NCBI GenBank assembly: GCA_964035795.1
Contig: OZ038323.1
Location: 11,413,786 to 11,477,785 of the forward strand
DNA length: 64,000 bases
Reading direction: 5' to 3'
Source: Pterobdella sp. o SKG-2022
Taxonomy: Eukaryota; Annelida; Clitellata; Hirudinida; Piscicolidae
This document shows positions 39,142 to 50,632 of the stretch, piece by piece. Both the position numbers and the translations under genes were made by a program. The notes under the pieces were generated by a model. The model saw nothing but the letters and a program-made list of their open reading frames with translations, was not told the origin of the DNA and did no database searches. Every line of letters begins with the position of its first letter. The first letter of the stretch is position 1.

Positions 39142-40042
39142 TCACAACTCAATCTTATACTCCATCATCTGTTTGAAGTACTCTTCGTTGGAGTACAGAT
39201 GCTGCTTCCATGCATCGGCTAAGCGTTCTTCTGACCCTAAAGACCCTCCCAACTCCTCAGGCAAACTACTCACATCAAAGTGCTCTTGTAGGCTCTCTAG
39301 ACTCGAGCCATGGAAGTACTTCTCTGTATTGATTCGTTTCATCAAAGAGTCCAAAAAAGAATTGATGTATTTGAAAGCTGCAGAGATGTAGACGAAATGT
39401 GCCGCTTCCACTCGTATCGGGAAGCTGTCTTTTTGTATGGCAGCCATCGTTTTGAAGTAGTGGCGGTCGATGTGTCTGAGGTGGCTCCATCCCACATTCT
39501 CTGCATTTAAAATAAACACCATACCTTTCACTTGCACCTCTTCATTCCTTATCACTTCCTCAAGCGACATCAAATTCACCCTCAATAGTTGCATCATGGG
39601 GAACTCACTCGGCTTCCACTTGCCCAACCTGGTGTACAAAACTCCTCTTCCATGTTTGTCTGTAGAGGGCAGAAAGGTGGTAATGCCGCAGTCGATGATG
39701 TGTGCGGAGTTTGAGGGTGTGAGGTTGGTGAGAACATCACTGTTGGTCCTCTTCAAGGTGAAGTATTTGATGAGAACGTCATAGGCTTCTTCTGGATCGA
39801 ACTTTCTGGAACGTAGAAAAGGAAAAAGAATGATTCGGTTGAGGGGCATTGAAGATCTGAGATTTAAAATTTTATTTGAACTTTAGCTCTATGAAATTTG
39901 AATCCTCTTATAAACCTTTGTTTGAATTAATTTTTCCTTTTAAACTGTCAAGGGCTTTGGCTTTTGTTTCAGGAGTTTCATTCAATTTTTTTTTTGCTAT
40001 GTTAACTAATTCATCACTCAACGAGCTATCTTTTTGTGCCAT
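39142..40042 (-). pseudogene. CRAL-TRIO paralogue B, frameshift at start of exon 2
   Basis: Exon 1 (40042-39916, MAQKDSSLSDELVNIAKKKL) and exon 2 (39856-39142) use the same intron position as A and C. Exon 2 is 715 nt, one less than A's 716. After splicing, the frame reads DLQCPSTESFFFLF, which aligns with ALKCPKAADFLIKF of A, and then breaks. LRSRKFD and the whole remaining CRAL-TRIO domain (GRGVLYTRLGKW, MVFILNAENVGWSHL, FDVSSLPEELGGSLG) lie in the next frame, open to a stop at the same place as A. The break sits in a T-rich run (CTTTTTCCTTTTC), so a sequencing or assembly error is possible. If real, the copy is a young pseudogene, or it is translated from a later start. Confidence 0.65.
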
Positions 40043-41187
40043 TCAAAATGCCAATTCCACTTAATTTATACAACTAATCTACTAAAAGGCTTTGTTTACT
40101 AAAAGGCTTTCAGATATTTAAATATCAACTTTATGCACAAAAAAAGCTAGATAAGTCGAAAATTTAGCTTTTATTGAAATGAACAATTCAAATCTCAATT
40201 GATTTGAACACATCTTGAAAGTAATACAATGCAATATCGAATAAGCATTGAAGAATAATATATGCATTTAAACACTTCAGCTTCAATAGTCATAAGCTGC
40301 AAGATTTCATGATTTTTATACTCATAATATATAGCGCGAAAGAAACACTGGTGTGCTATTTTTCTTAATAAGAACTAGAATTAACGTTCTTTTGATTATT
40401 AATTTCGTTCATGTTTTGTAAAATTTATTTATATAAATATAACTTTTTTCTACATATCACCATTCACTTAATATTTTGCACATGAAAAAGCAGCCGTGAA
40501 GCCTCACATTGCGCTACCAAAACCCCTGTTTGGAGAGACCTAAGGATCGGATTACTATTTTTATCTATAACGTTTTCACCATTGAAAATTGATTTATTTC
40601 TACAATGATTGAAATTTCCGCCTTCAAAATGAAAGTATGGTTGTTAGTGTAAGAAAGTGATGAAGAATCTTAAATTGAAAATGAGACCTCATGATGCAGC
40701 TACAGGTGTGCAGAAGCTCTTGAATGAAATACCTAAGACCAAGTGTTTCTTCAATACAGATAACTTTTCAGAAAGTCTAAGTTGTTAAAACTTGATTTTC
40801 TACAAAAGTTTTAAACTGCATGCAAATCTTTAAAAGTAATCCACCAACACAGTCATCTAACATTTTCGATATAGACTCTATGAAAAAAATTTCCAAAATA
40901 ACATTAAAAAATCACTTTTTTATTCAGAATATGCATAAGTGCATGAATTTGCCAGGGTTTGTTATTTTTAAAAAGTGTAAAACTATACTGGGTTTCCCAC
41001 TCTCCACATTTGAAATACTTAAATCAATGATTTGAATAGGATAATTAGTTTTTTAGAGACATCGTATGTCTGAAAAATTAGAAAACTCAATGTGTTGATT
41101 AAAAAGATTTTGGAATAAATGCATTTCCAAACAACTATCAGTTTGTATCTTTAGGAGAAATTTAGTTCGAATCTCGAAACTGCAAAC
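40043..41187. other. Spacer between CRAL-TRIO paralogues B and C
   Basis: 1.15 kb, AT-rich, no coding signal with family resemblance. Short plus-strand frames such as 40820-41035 show no recognisable motif. Confidence 0.55.
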
Positions 41188-42219
41188 TTAGTCGATGTTG
41201 AGTTTTTTAAATTTTCCAGTGACTTCTGGAGTGGAAACCTCACTGGAAGCGCTTGACTTTTTGAAGATATCTTTTGTCAGTTCGATCTTATACTCCATCA
41301 TATCTTTGAAGTACTTTTCGTTGGAGTACAGCTGCTGCTTCCATTCATCAGCCAAGCATTCTCCTGGCCCCAAAGACCCTCCCAACTCCTCAGGCAGACT
41401 ACTCACATCAAAGTGCTCTTGTAGACTCTCTAGACTCGAGCCATGAAAGTGCTGTCGTTCAGAGTATTTTTTGTTCATCAATGGTTTGATGAGAGAGTTG
41501 AGGTATCCAAAGACTGAGGGTTCGTTGATGAAATGCATAGCCTTGAATCTCATGGGGAAGGCGTCTTGCATGAAGGTGTTCATGATGCGGATGTAGCCGA
41601 GATCGAAGTGGGTCACATGGATCATTCCTACGTCGATGCAGTTTGCCAGGGCTACAATCCCCTTGATCTGGTTAGTTTCAGTCCTTATCATCTGCTCCAA
41701 GGTCATCAAATTCAACCTGAGAAGTTTCATCATTTCCATTTCTTCAGGGTTCCATTTGCCAAATCTGAAGTACAAGATCCTCCTACCTAACTTGTCAAGG
41801 GTAGGAAGTATTGTTGTCATACCGGTTTCGATTTGTTGTTTAGAGTTGAGTGGTGTGAGATTGATGAGATGAGGGCTGTTCTGAGCCCTAACAGTGTAGT
41901 AGGAGATCAGCAAGTCATAGGCTCTTTGTTGGTCAAACTTTTTCGCCCTCAAAAACCTCAGCAGAAAAGCGTTGTCTCGTGGACATTTGAGCGCTGCTCC
42001 ATTATATTTTCATAATAAATCAATTTCATAACAAACCAATTTTAATGATAAAGGTTAAAGACTGAAACATGATTTAGAATATTCACCTTTGTTGGCAATA
42101 ACTCTTTCTCTTAATGTCTGAATGTCCTTATCCCTCTTCTCAGGATCCTCATTCAACTCATTTCTTGCCACCTCCTGCAGCTCTTTACTTAGAGTACAGA
42201 TGTACTTTTCTTGACTCAT
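41188..42219 (-). CDS. CRAL-TRIO (SEC14-type) lipid carrier, paralogue C
   Basis: Two exons, 42219-42087 and 41993-41188, join AACAAAG|GTGAAT to GGAGCAG|CGCTC in phase, 312 residues. CRAL-TRIO-N: NAFLLRFLRAKKFDQQRAY. CRAL-TRIO: GRRILYFRFGKWNP, IKGIVALANCIDVGMIHV, AFPMRFKAMHFINEPSVF, HFDVSSLPEELGGSLGP. It has about 30 more C-terminal residues than A and B (DIFKKSSASSEVSTPEV, KFKKLNID), Ser/Lys-rich and probably flexible. Its last third is almost identical in DNA to A and B although the first two thirds have diverged strongly. Confidence 0.92.
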
Positions 42220-44016
42220 TTCAATTTATCTTTGAAATAATTCTGCACATTAATCTATTTGCTTTTGCAAGCTTACATAATTCTATTCATAGCTTAAGAT
42301 ACAATGTAAGCTGATTAGAAGATATTCAGTAGCAAAGGTTAAATAAGAGGATAAAAATGAATTTTTGTGTCTCACTTGAAGACTTATATGAACATATGAC
42401 AAGCTCTTGTATTTACATTTTAACCCTTGAAAATTTTTATTTTCTAAGATAAATAAAAACAAGAAAATTTAATATATAAATATTGCTGTGTTTTTATGAT
42501 TCACTTTTATAAAGCTAACTGTTGCCAAAATTATTATCTAATGTTTATCCATTATTATATATATATATATATATATATTTTAACATTTTGTTTTTTAGAG
42601 ACATCGTAAGTACCTTGTATTTTATAATTTCAGTTTTTATTCTTCAAAAAATGAGGATTTCAAAAATACTTTATTTTAAAGAAAATTTCCGATAAGTACA
42701 ATTCATTAGTAAGTTATGATTTTTTGAAGAGCAAAAACTGTTGTTTTTTAAAAATTTAACCGTTTTTAATTTAAACATTGTTGCTTGAATAGCATGAAAG
42801 CTGCTTATGTAATTATGGAAACATTAATAGGGCCTTTTATTTATTTCACTGTTACCAGCAAAAAATTATTTTTAAAAAATATATAAGAAATTAAACGTGA
42901 TGTCCATTATTTGATAAAGTGAGTTCAAGAGACTTCTCGACATATAAATAAATGGTATACAGTTCATTTATGATTATGAAGGGTTTTTATAGAGTAAATA
43001 TTATTTTTTCTATCGGGTTTCATGGAGACAAACTTTCTTAGACTTTTTCATTTAAAGTGATTTCGTTTAATGAGTCATTCAAACAAATCTTTAAAACAAC
43101 TCTCCACATTTGCTTTTCCTTCTAAAGAATGAATTTTTCATAGAATCAAAAACTTCAATGAAGCTGATCAGTAGGGGCTTCTGATCCCGAGGTGTCATTG
43201 CGTCTTATGGCGTCACAATATTAATCCTTTTACAAGAATTTAAAATTTTACGGCTACGAACGAGTATTAAAACAATGGTGGGAAAATGTAAGCTATCTCA
43301 ATTTTGGATTTTATATAGCTCCTTATAAGGGTTGGGACAATTTTGAAAAAGAAACTAGCAACTTTTAAAAAGCCATAGTAACAAAAAATACATTTTCGCT
43401 AAAGTTTTATGATAGGGCTAAACTTATCGAAAACTATAGCTTTTTTTGCTTTAAATAAATTTATTAGAAAATCTCTTGTTTTGATGCAAAAATTTCGAAA
43501 ACTTAGCAACTTTTTATGTAATTTTAAGTTTATGTTTTTTGACATATCTTATAATCATTCGCAAAACATTAAAGCATCGAAAAAAGCTGTCGTCGATCCT
43601 CTCTTCTCCAGTCCACATATGTTTGAAGGTATAGAACCGGGTGCACTGGAGACAACATTTTTTCTAGAATAGCGTAAATGAAAATTTCGAAAATGAGAAT
43701 ATTGCTGCTTAATCTTTAAACTTTTGGCCAAAATATATGTTTTTTAACATCCTAAACATTATTTCCATGAAAACTAAAAATTATTGTGGTTTTTCACTTC
43801 CTGACTCCCTTAGAAAATAAAAATTTAAAAATTTGATGCTTACAACATTACAGCATTAAGCAAAGTTGATAAATAATGCACTTAAAGATAAAACTGATTC
43901 CACTTGATTTTGCGAAGTTTGTTGCCACCTTTCGTAATGTTACGATTATTACGAAATGCAACTGCGTTTTCTTATTAAACTATACTCGTATTTAAACAAG
44001 CTTTTTATTTTAGATT
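42220..44016. other. Intergenic between divergent genes, TA microsatellite
   Basis: 1.8 kb, AT-rich, with a TA run at 42557-42580. CRAL-TRIO C and the P450 start away from it, so it holds both promoters. A T-rich tract with TTTTAG at 44005-44013, just before the P450 ATG, could be a 3' splice site of a 5' UTR intron. Confidence 0.5.
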
Positions 44017-46604
44017 ATGTTTTATAAATTAATCAAACCTTTGAATAGGTGTGCCAACCGAAACCTTCATCACTTACTTTCTAGCAAGCAATCAGGGTTA
44101 CTACACAATACAATTCAGAACAGAATTTTTTTGAAATGCAATCAGACAACCACGCTAAAAAGTTTTGATGAAATCCCAGGACCATATGTGTTGCCTTTTA
44201 TTAAAAACTTCTACCTCATTCCTTTTTATCTTTGGAACCTTGAAAATAGTATTCAGATGGAAAGTGCTAAGTATCAAAAATATGGCCCAATATTCAAAGA
44301 AGTTTTTTTAGAAAATTTGGTTCGTGTATATAAAGCAGAAGATGTGGAAAATATCATGAGAAAGGAAGGCAAATATCCCCGAAGAATAAATTTAGATTTG
44401 TGGATTAATTGGAAGAAACAAAACAATGTTTCCTTAGGAGTACTGCTTGAGTGAGTTTTTAGAAAATAGCATGATTTTAAAAATGAGTGTCATTTTAATG
44501 AAGTTTTGCATAACCTCAAGGGAAGATGAGCAATGGAAGATATACAGAAGTCAATTAGACAAACGGTTGTTGAAAAGAAATTTTGTGGGTGCTTACTTCG
44601 ACCATTTCAGAAATATTGTTTCAGGTTTCATTGACAAAGTTGAAGCAAGCAACCAGAAAAATGAGCCTTACCTGCCTCAGCTTGAAGAGCACCTTTTCCG
44701 CTGGGCTATAGAGTGTTAGTTTTTAATGAACTTTTAAAAAAATTGAAATTAAAAATTCTAGCATATTATTTTAAAATTAGAAAAACAGCTTTAACATTAT
44801 GTCATACAGCGGCAGGCTTTGTAGTTTATGAGATCCCTTTGGGAGGCAAACAGGTATCCAAACAGAGCAGTGATTTAGTGCAGGCTGTTAGTAACATGTT
44901 CAAATGCACAAGTAAATTGCTTTTTTTACCAGAGTGGGCAAAGAAGCTGTTCATGAGCAAGCAGAACAAGCTGTTTAATGACAGCTGGACAGTTATCAAT
45001 GAAACAAGTTTGAAAATCCATCAGCTGAGAAAAAATACTAGATAAAATCTAAAAAATTATTATATGAAATTATTTAGTAACTATAATTTTCATATTATAA
45101 CAGAAGGAATAATAAAATAAATGAAATTAATATATTATTTAGCCAGAATTCACTTACATATTATATTAAACCTACAGCTAGAGATATTGTTGGGAAAAAG
45201 TTAAAAAAACTGGCATCTGGTGACACAGAAAATGACTATGGCTTTTTGAGGCATATGCTTTCTTCAGAAATGACGGAAAATGAAATCTTCGGCAATATCA
45301 CCGAACTTGTGTTAGGAGCCACTGAAACGGTAACATACCCTTAAGTTTTTCATTGGTAAGCTACATTGTTGGATAGCTTCTATGTAGACACGCGTGTAGT
45401 TCAGTTAGATGCTGCTATTTTACGCAACCATCATAGTTTTAAAACAATTACAATTTTTTTTTCTTTTTTCTATATCTCAATTTTCATCTTCACCAATGTA
45501 TCATTTGTATATTGTTTATATGCTTGTTCAAACATTGCATTAATATAAGTTAGAACTTTGTGAAAAAAAAAAGTGGAAAGCTTAAAAAAAAATTACAATG
45601 AGGATATAATTTTATGAGTTAAAATAATTTATTACAAGCAGTCGTCAGGCACGTTGTTGTGGTTACTACACGAGTTGGTGCAGCAGCCAGAAATTCAAGA
45701 AAAGATTTATGAACAGCTATGCAAACTACCTGACCACCAACCTCAGTCCATCGACGACCTTGACAACGTACCTCTTGTCAAAGCCGTCGTCAAGGAAACC
45801 CTGAGGTTGGTGCAGTCAATCATAATTATTGTTGTAATTTGTTTTTATTCTCCCATTGTAGAGTTTTTTGGAATGCTTATTTAGGGTTGTCTCAGAGCAA
45901 TTAAGAATACCTGCCTGCACAAACCATGTTTAATTTTCTTTAATCATTCAATATAAGTCAAAATGTTTTAAAAAATATTTGGAAAAAAATTTATTATTTC
46001 TCCACCGTTTCCAATATTTCCGCAACAAAAATTTTCCACTGTGCAGATTGTATCCAGTGATATACTCCATCCCACGAATACTGAGGGAAGATGTGGTCTT
46101 GTCCAACCACCTGGTCCCTGCTGGAGTGAGTTCCTGCAGTGATCATTTCAGTTAACTTATTACTTAAACACCATATGTATTATTTGCAGACCACAATTCT
46201 CTTCAATTTGTATCAAATGGGTCGCAGTGAGGAGTATTTCAAGAATGCCTTGGAGTTCAAGCCACAGAGGTGGTTGAGAGGGGAAGGTGATGGCGGGCCA
46301 AACCACAAATTCGCGTGGATCCCATTCGGCTTTGGACCTAGATCATGCATCGGCAGAAGAATTGCCGAATTTGAACTGCACTTGATCGTGTGCATGGTGG
46401 GTGGAGCACTCATCTTTGTATATACATCTCATATTTAATCACTCAAGTGTGAAAAATTAATGATTTTTACAAACTTTTCAGCTTGTGAGCAAATACGAGA
46501 TGACATCGGCTGATCCCTCTCCAGTCAGAGTGGTGTACAAGACGTTTCCAGCCCCTTCCAGACCAATCCGCATCAAGTTCACTCTCAGAGAACATAAGCA
46601 ATAA
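44017..46604 (+). CDS. Mitochondrial-clade cytochrome P450
   Basis: Eight exons, 44017-44450, 44521-44714, 44810-45007, 45178-45329, 45642-45805, 46047-46125, 46190-46396 and 46482-46604, all in phase, 516 residues. The first 35 residues are basic and Ser-rich without acids, like a mitochondrial import leader. Then DEIPGPYVLPF; GVLLEEDEQWKIYRSQLDKR (helix C WxxxR style); WAIESAGFVVYEIPLG, typical of mitochondrial P450s; helix I LVLGATETSSGTLLWLLHE; K-helix KETLRLYPV with ExxR; FKPQRW; and the heme loop FGFGPRSCIGRRIAE with the axial Cys and the Arg-Arg of the mitochondrial class. These enzymes take electrons from adrenodoxin and hydroxylate sterols, vitamin D-like or other lipids. The subfamily cannot be fixed by eye. 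Confidence 0.92.
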
Positions 46605-46684
46605 TTCATGCATAGTTTTTACCTGCTAAGCGTATTATTTTGTTAATTTTATATTTTCACCTGATTTCTTGTTTTTAAATGATC

Positions 46685-46783
46685 ATTCTTATCTTCACGA
46701 GCTTTTATGATTTTTGTGGAATAAAAACTAATCATTTTTATTTTCACGAGCTTTTATGATTTTTGTGGAATAAAAACTAATCA
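46685..46783. repeat. 49-bp tandem duplication in P450 3' flank
   Basis: Two near-identical 49-bp copies in tandem, each with TTCACGAGCTTTTATGATTT followed by GTGGAATAAAAACTAATCA. Both contain an AATAAA, so the P450 has two possible polyadenylation signals. The rest of the 422-bp convergent spacer (46605-47026) shows nothing. Confidence 0.85.
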
Positions 46784-47026
46784 ATTTTGCTTCGAATATC
46801 TGGTTCAACGTGCTTAAACGATGCCTACCGTGAAAAGACCAATTTCAACTGAAAACCCAAAAGTTCGAAATTTATGAAACAAAATCCGGCTTTTGTACAG
46901 TAACTTTTGAAAACCAATATTAATCACAAAACTAAAGTTGGACACACATGCCAATATGTGCGCGATTGTTTGATGTCACCATTTTTGGAATTAATCCCTC
47001 TAACACATTTTAATTTAATTATAAAT

Positions 47027-49429
47027 TCAAATCTCCTTGCCCCTCTTGTTCTTCAGAGCATATTGCTCAATCCTCTGCTCCACCACAGGTCTGAAATGTC
47101 TGATGAGACCCTACAACAAAATTCATCCGTATACTATTTATTCATCTATCTAGTATCCATCCATCATAGTAACTATCATTTTATCCATGCAGAAGAGCAG
47201 ACCTGGACAGGCCACGCAGCTCCATCAGCCAGTGCACAGATGGTGTGTCCTTCAATTGACTTGCTCATCTCCCACAACATGTCAATCTCATCCACCGAGG
47301 CCTTGCCGAGAACTGTTCATCATCAACATTTGAAGCAATTATTTAAAAGGCTTCAACAAAAGCCCATGCCATCCTATTAAAATCCGCTGTAAACTCTTAT
47401 AATGCCTTTTATGCATTTTAAATGTACCGTTCAAAAAGGCTTTATACCATAAACCTAGAGAAGTACCTCCTCACCCACTCAAACCATACAACAAACATCA
47501 TTCACCCTCACATCCCACTCACCAAATCGATCCATCACCTTACTCATCCAGTTGCATCCTTCTCTACAAGGCGTGCACTGTGGATGTGGTAAGAATCTTT
47601 CAATAAATATAATTGATTAATTTTGAAGATCAGAATAAAAAAAGCATCAAATAAAAAAACACCAAAACCATCATAAAACATGAAAAACACACAAAACTTT
47701 AGCCCAAATGAGACCCACCTGGCCACAGCTCTCGTGCTTGTAGAAGTGGGCCAGTCTGGCAATGCACTTGATGACGTCAGCACTGCTCAACATTGTTATG
47801 CAAGATATCAATTTACATGTCTTTTAATATAAAAAATGTTGCCCTAGATCGTTTTAAGGTTCAAAATTTTTTTCTGGTATAGCAGTCTTAATAACTATTG
47901 GTAATTGATTGAGTGATGTATGGATGTGTTTGATGAAGCATGGAAGACAACCTCTTGTCCATGACGATGACTGCAGCTGTGCCGAGAGCAGAGTCAGCTG
48001 CTGTGAGGCTGTCAAAATCCATCAAGACTTCCTCACACACCCTGCCAACGTTTCATATACTTGAATTATATTGGATACAGAGTCTTTGTAAAACAAATCA
48101 AATAAGTATTACGGAGAATTTAATAAAAATAGAAAACTTCAAACTAATGTATTATTATATCACTTTCTCAAATTTTGCTGAAACATATAAACTCCACAAG
48201 ATTACCACTAACTTCTTGGGGATGATGGGAGTGGAGGATCCCCCGGGGATGATCCCAAGCAGGTTGTCCCACCCTCCCCTCACTCCTCCGCAGTGCTTCT
48301 CAATCAAGTCCTTCAATGGAACCGACATCTCTTCCTCCACTGTGCACGGGTTGTTCACATGACCACTGATGTTGAACAACTGCGGGAGTGACGTCATATG
48401 GTCGTGGTGGTATGTGGTTTTAAAATAATATATCATTATCATAATTTTGTTAAAATAAAGATCTTTCCTTCTTCCAAAGGGTACATGGGATGAATTATTG
48501 GAATTGATGACAAAAAACAAAACTACAACAATAATGATAATCAATAATAACCTTGGTGCCAGTGTTTCTGGGACGACCAAAACTAGCAAACCAGTCACCA
48601 CCTCGCCTGCATATAGTCTGAGGAGTGAAGCATTTGACACAAATAAGCATTAAAATACATGGATGCCTTTTATAGGTATGCAAGACACCACAAAAGCAAC
48701 ATACAAACTACCCCACAAACAACCACATGGAAGCTCAAACTCACAGGAGCCACAGCAATGGTTTCGACATTGTTCACTGTTGTAGGACAGCCAAAGAGAC
48801 CAATGTCAGCAGGGAATGGAGGTTTCAATCGAGGTTTTCCCTGCTTCCCTTCAATTGATTCTATCAATGCCTGCAGAATTTTGAATATTGGTGATTATAG
48901 TATAAACAATAAAAAAAACACATCATATAGCGCTAAAAATTGAAAAAAAAAAAGGGCAACAAGCCATCTAAAAACCACAATGCGATATGTTTAGATACAC
49001 CCACCGTTTCCTCTCCACACACGTAGGCACCAGCACCTCTGTGCAAGAAGACATCAAAGTCATAGCCACTGCCACATGCATTCTTGCCAAGCAAGCCTGC
49101 CTCATAAGCCTGTCATCAATTGAGTTAAAAACTATTGCTATTTATTATTATTATTATTTTATGTGATTATTATTTTATTTTTATCATATGGGCACAGACC
49201 TCTTTGATGGCCAGTTGTGTGTTGGAGGCCTCATTGTAGAACTCGCCTCTGATGTAGATGTAGGCTGCAATATCAATAATCATTTTTACAACAGCATTAA
49301 TAACATCATCTGTGCTGGGTGTCTATAAAAGACCACATTGAAAATAGTCATAACTAATAATTCCAACACAACAAAGAAACAAAATAACCCTACAATGTAA
49401 CCGTAACCCCTTTATTATTACGAAACAAG

Positions 49430-49494
<65 letters not shown>

Positions 49495-50431
49495 TGACCA
49501 GCTCTGGCTCCCATGGCAGACCCAGCGATGAGACATCCTTCAATCAGTTTGTGAGGGTCGTGCCTTAATATTTCTCTATCCTTGCATGTTCCTGGTTCTC
49601 CTTCATCACCATTTACCACCAAGTACCTCGGTCTGCCATCATCAGGTTTGTTCATGAAACTCCACTTCATTCCTGTTGGAAATCCAGCACCACCTCTTCC
49701 CCGCAGGCCTGACTTCTTCATCTTTTATTGTGTAAAGTGTAATGAGGGTTTTTGTGGTTTGAAGTGGTTCAATGTCAAATGTTTTATATAGTTTGCAAGT
49801 GTTAAACACAAAAATCAAAGTTTAGTGGAAACCTCATCTTGTATCCATAATGGCCCTTTAAGGATAATTTCTTTTGTCTTGTGCCAATCTCCCTTTAAAA
49901 ATGTAGGTATCAAATTTTAATTTTGTAAATTTAATTATTCAAAGCTTGTTTCAGGTTTAGGCACATCAATGAAAATGTTTGATAAAATTCAGACCCTCTG
50001 TTGAGCTCCCTTTAGCTTCCAATCATGGCGTCCATACAGATTTGTGAATATTCTGTCTTCATCTTTTAAATCTCCAAAGTGCGTCTGCAGTTCATCAAAT
50101 AAATTCAAGTTTTTACAAAATTTTGATTTATTTTGAAAATTTAATTTTAATTTAATAAGTATTATACTGACAAGGAAATTTTTTTTCAGACTAACTTTTG
50201 TGGGAGCGGGAGCCTGGCTGCTCAGCAGTCTACAAGCCACATTATACAACTGTTTTCCGACTTTTTGATCTAATGCTGAAATGTTAAATAAACTTTTAAG
50301 GAATTAGACTCATTTTCATCGGCAAACTAGAATCCAAGGTCATGGCTTAAATAAAGTGTTAAAAAAAATTAAAATATAATTTGAAAAAATATCTCATTAC
50401 CGTTTGTACTTTTAAAGGTTAAAGCTAACAT
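47027..50431 (-). CDS. NDUFV1: NADH dehydrogenase flavoprotein 1, complex I 51-kDa subunit
   Basis: Fifteen exons, all in phase, 471 residues (human 464): 50431-50401, 50275-50196, 50084-49995, 49892-49833, 49721-49499, 49264-49200, 49109-49005, 48870-48745, 48617-48552, 48379-48213, 48041-47952, 47782-47719, 47577-47523, 47312-47203, 47110-47027. A short mitochondrial leader is followed by [20 protein letters not shown]. The NADH/FMN site is [46 protein letters not shown] and [25 protein letters not shown] follows. The N3 4Fe-4S ligands are [12 protein letters not shown] and [13 protein letters not shown]. It oxidises NADH in the matrix arm of complex I and passes electrons to the iron-sulfur chain. 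No key residue is missing. A long CA repeat sits beside the exon-5 donor. Confidence 0.97.
49433..49491. repeat. CA microsatellite, about 29 units
   Basis: An uninterrupted AC/CA run in NDUFV1 intron 5. On the gene strand it is a TG run that starts only eight bases after the exon-5 donor GCTG|GTCAGT. Confidence 0.95.
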
Positions 50432-50632
50432 TTCAAAACAACTGCGAAAGTTATATAAAACACATTAGTAGATTTTGGGTACGTTTAAACAGATAAAATT
50501 TTATTCAAAAAGTGAATTCTAAATTCAAAAAAAGTTGAAAAAAATGAATTCATGACAAAAACTAGCAAAAAAAATTCAATTTGAAATAGAAATTGATAAA
50601 CATTACAAAAAGCACAAATTGTTTGGGTTTTA

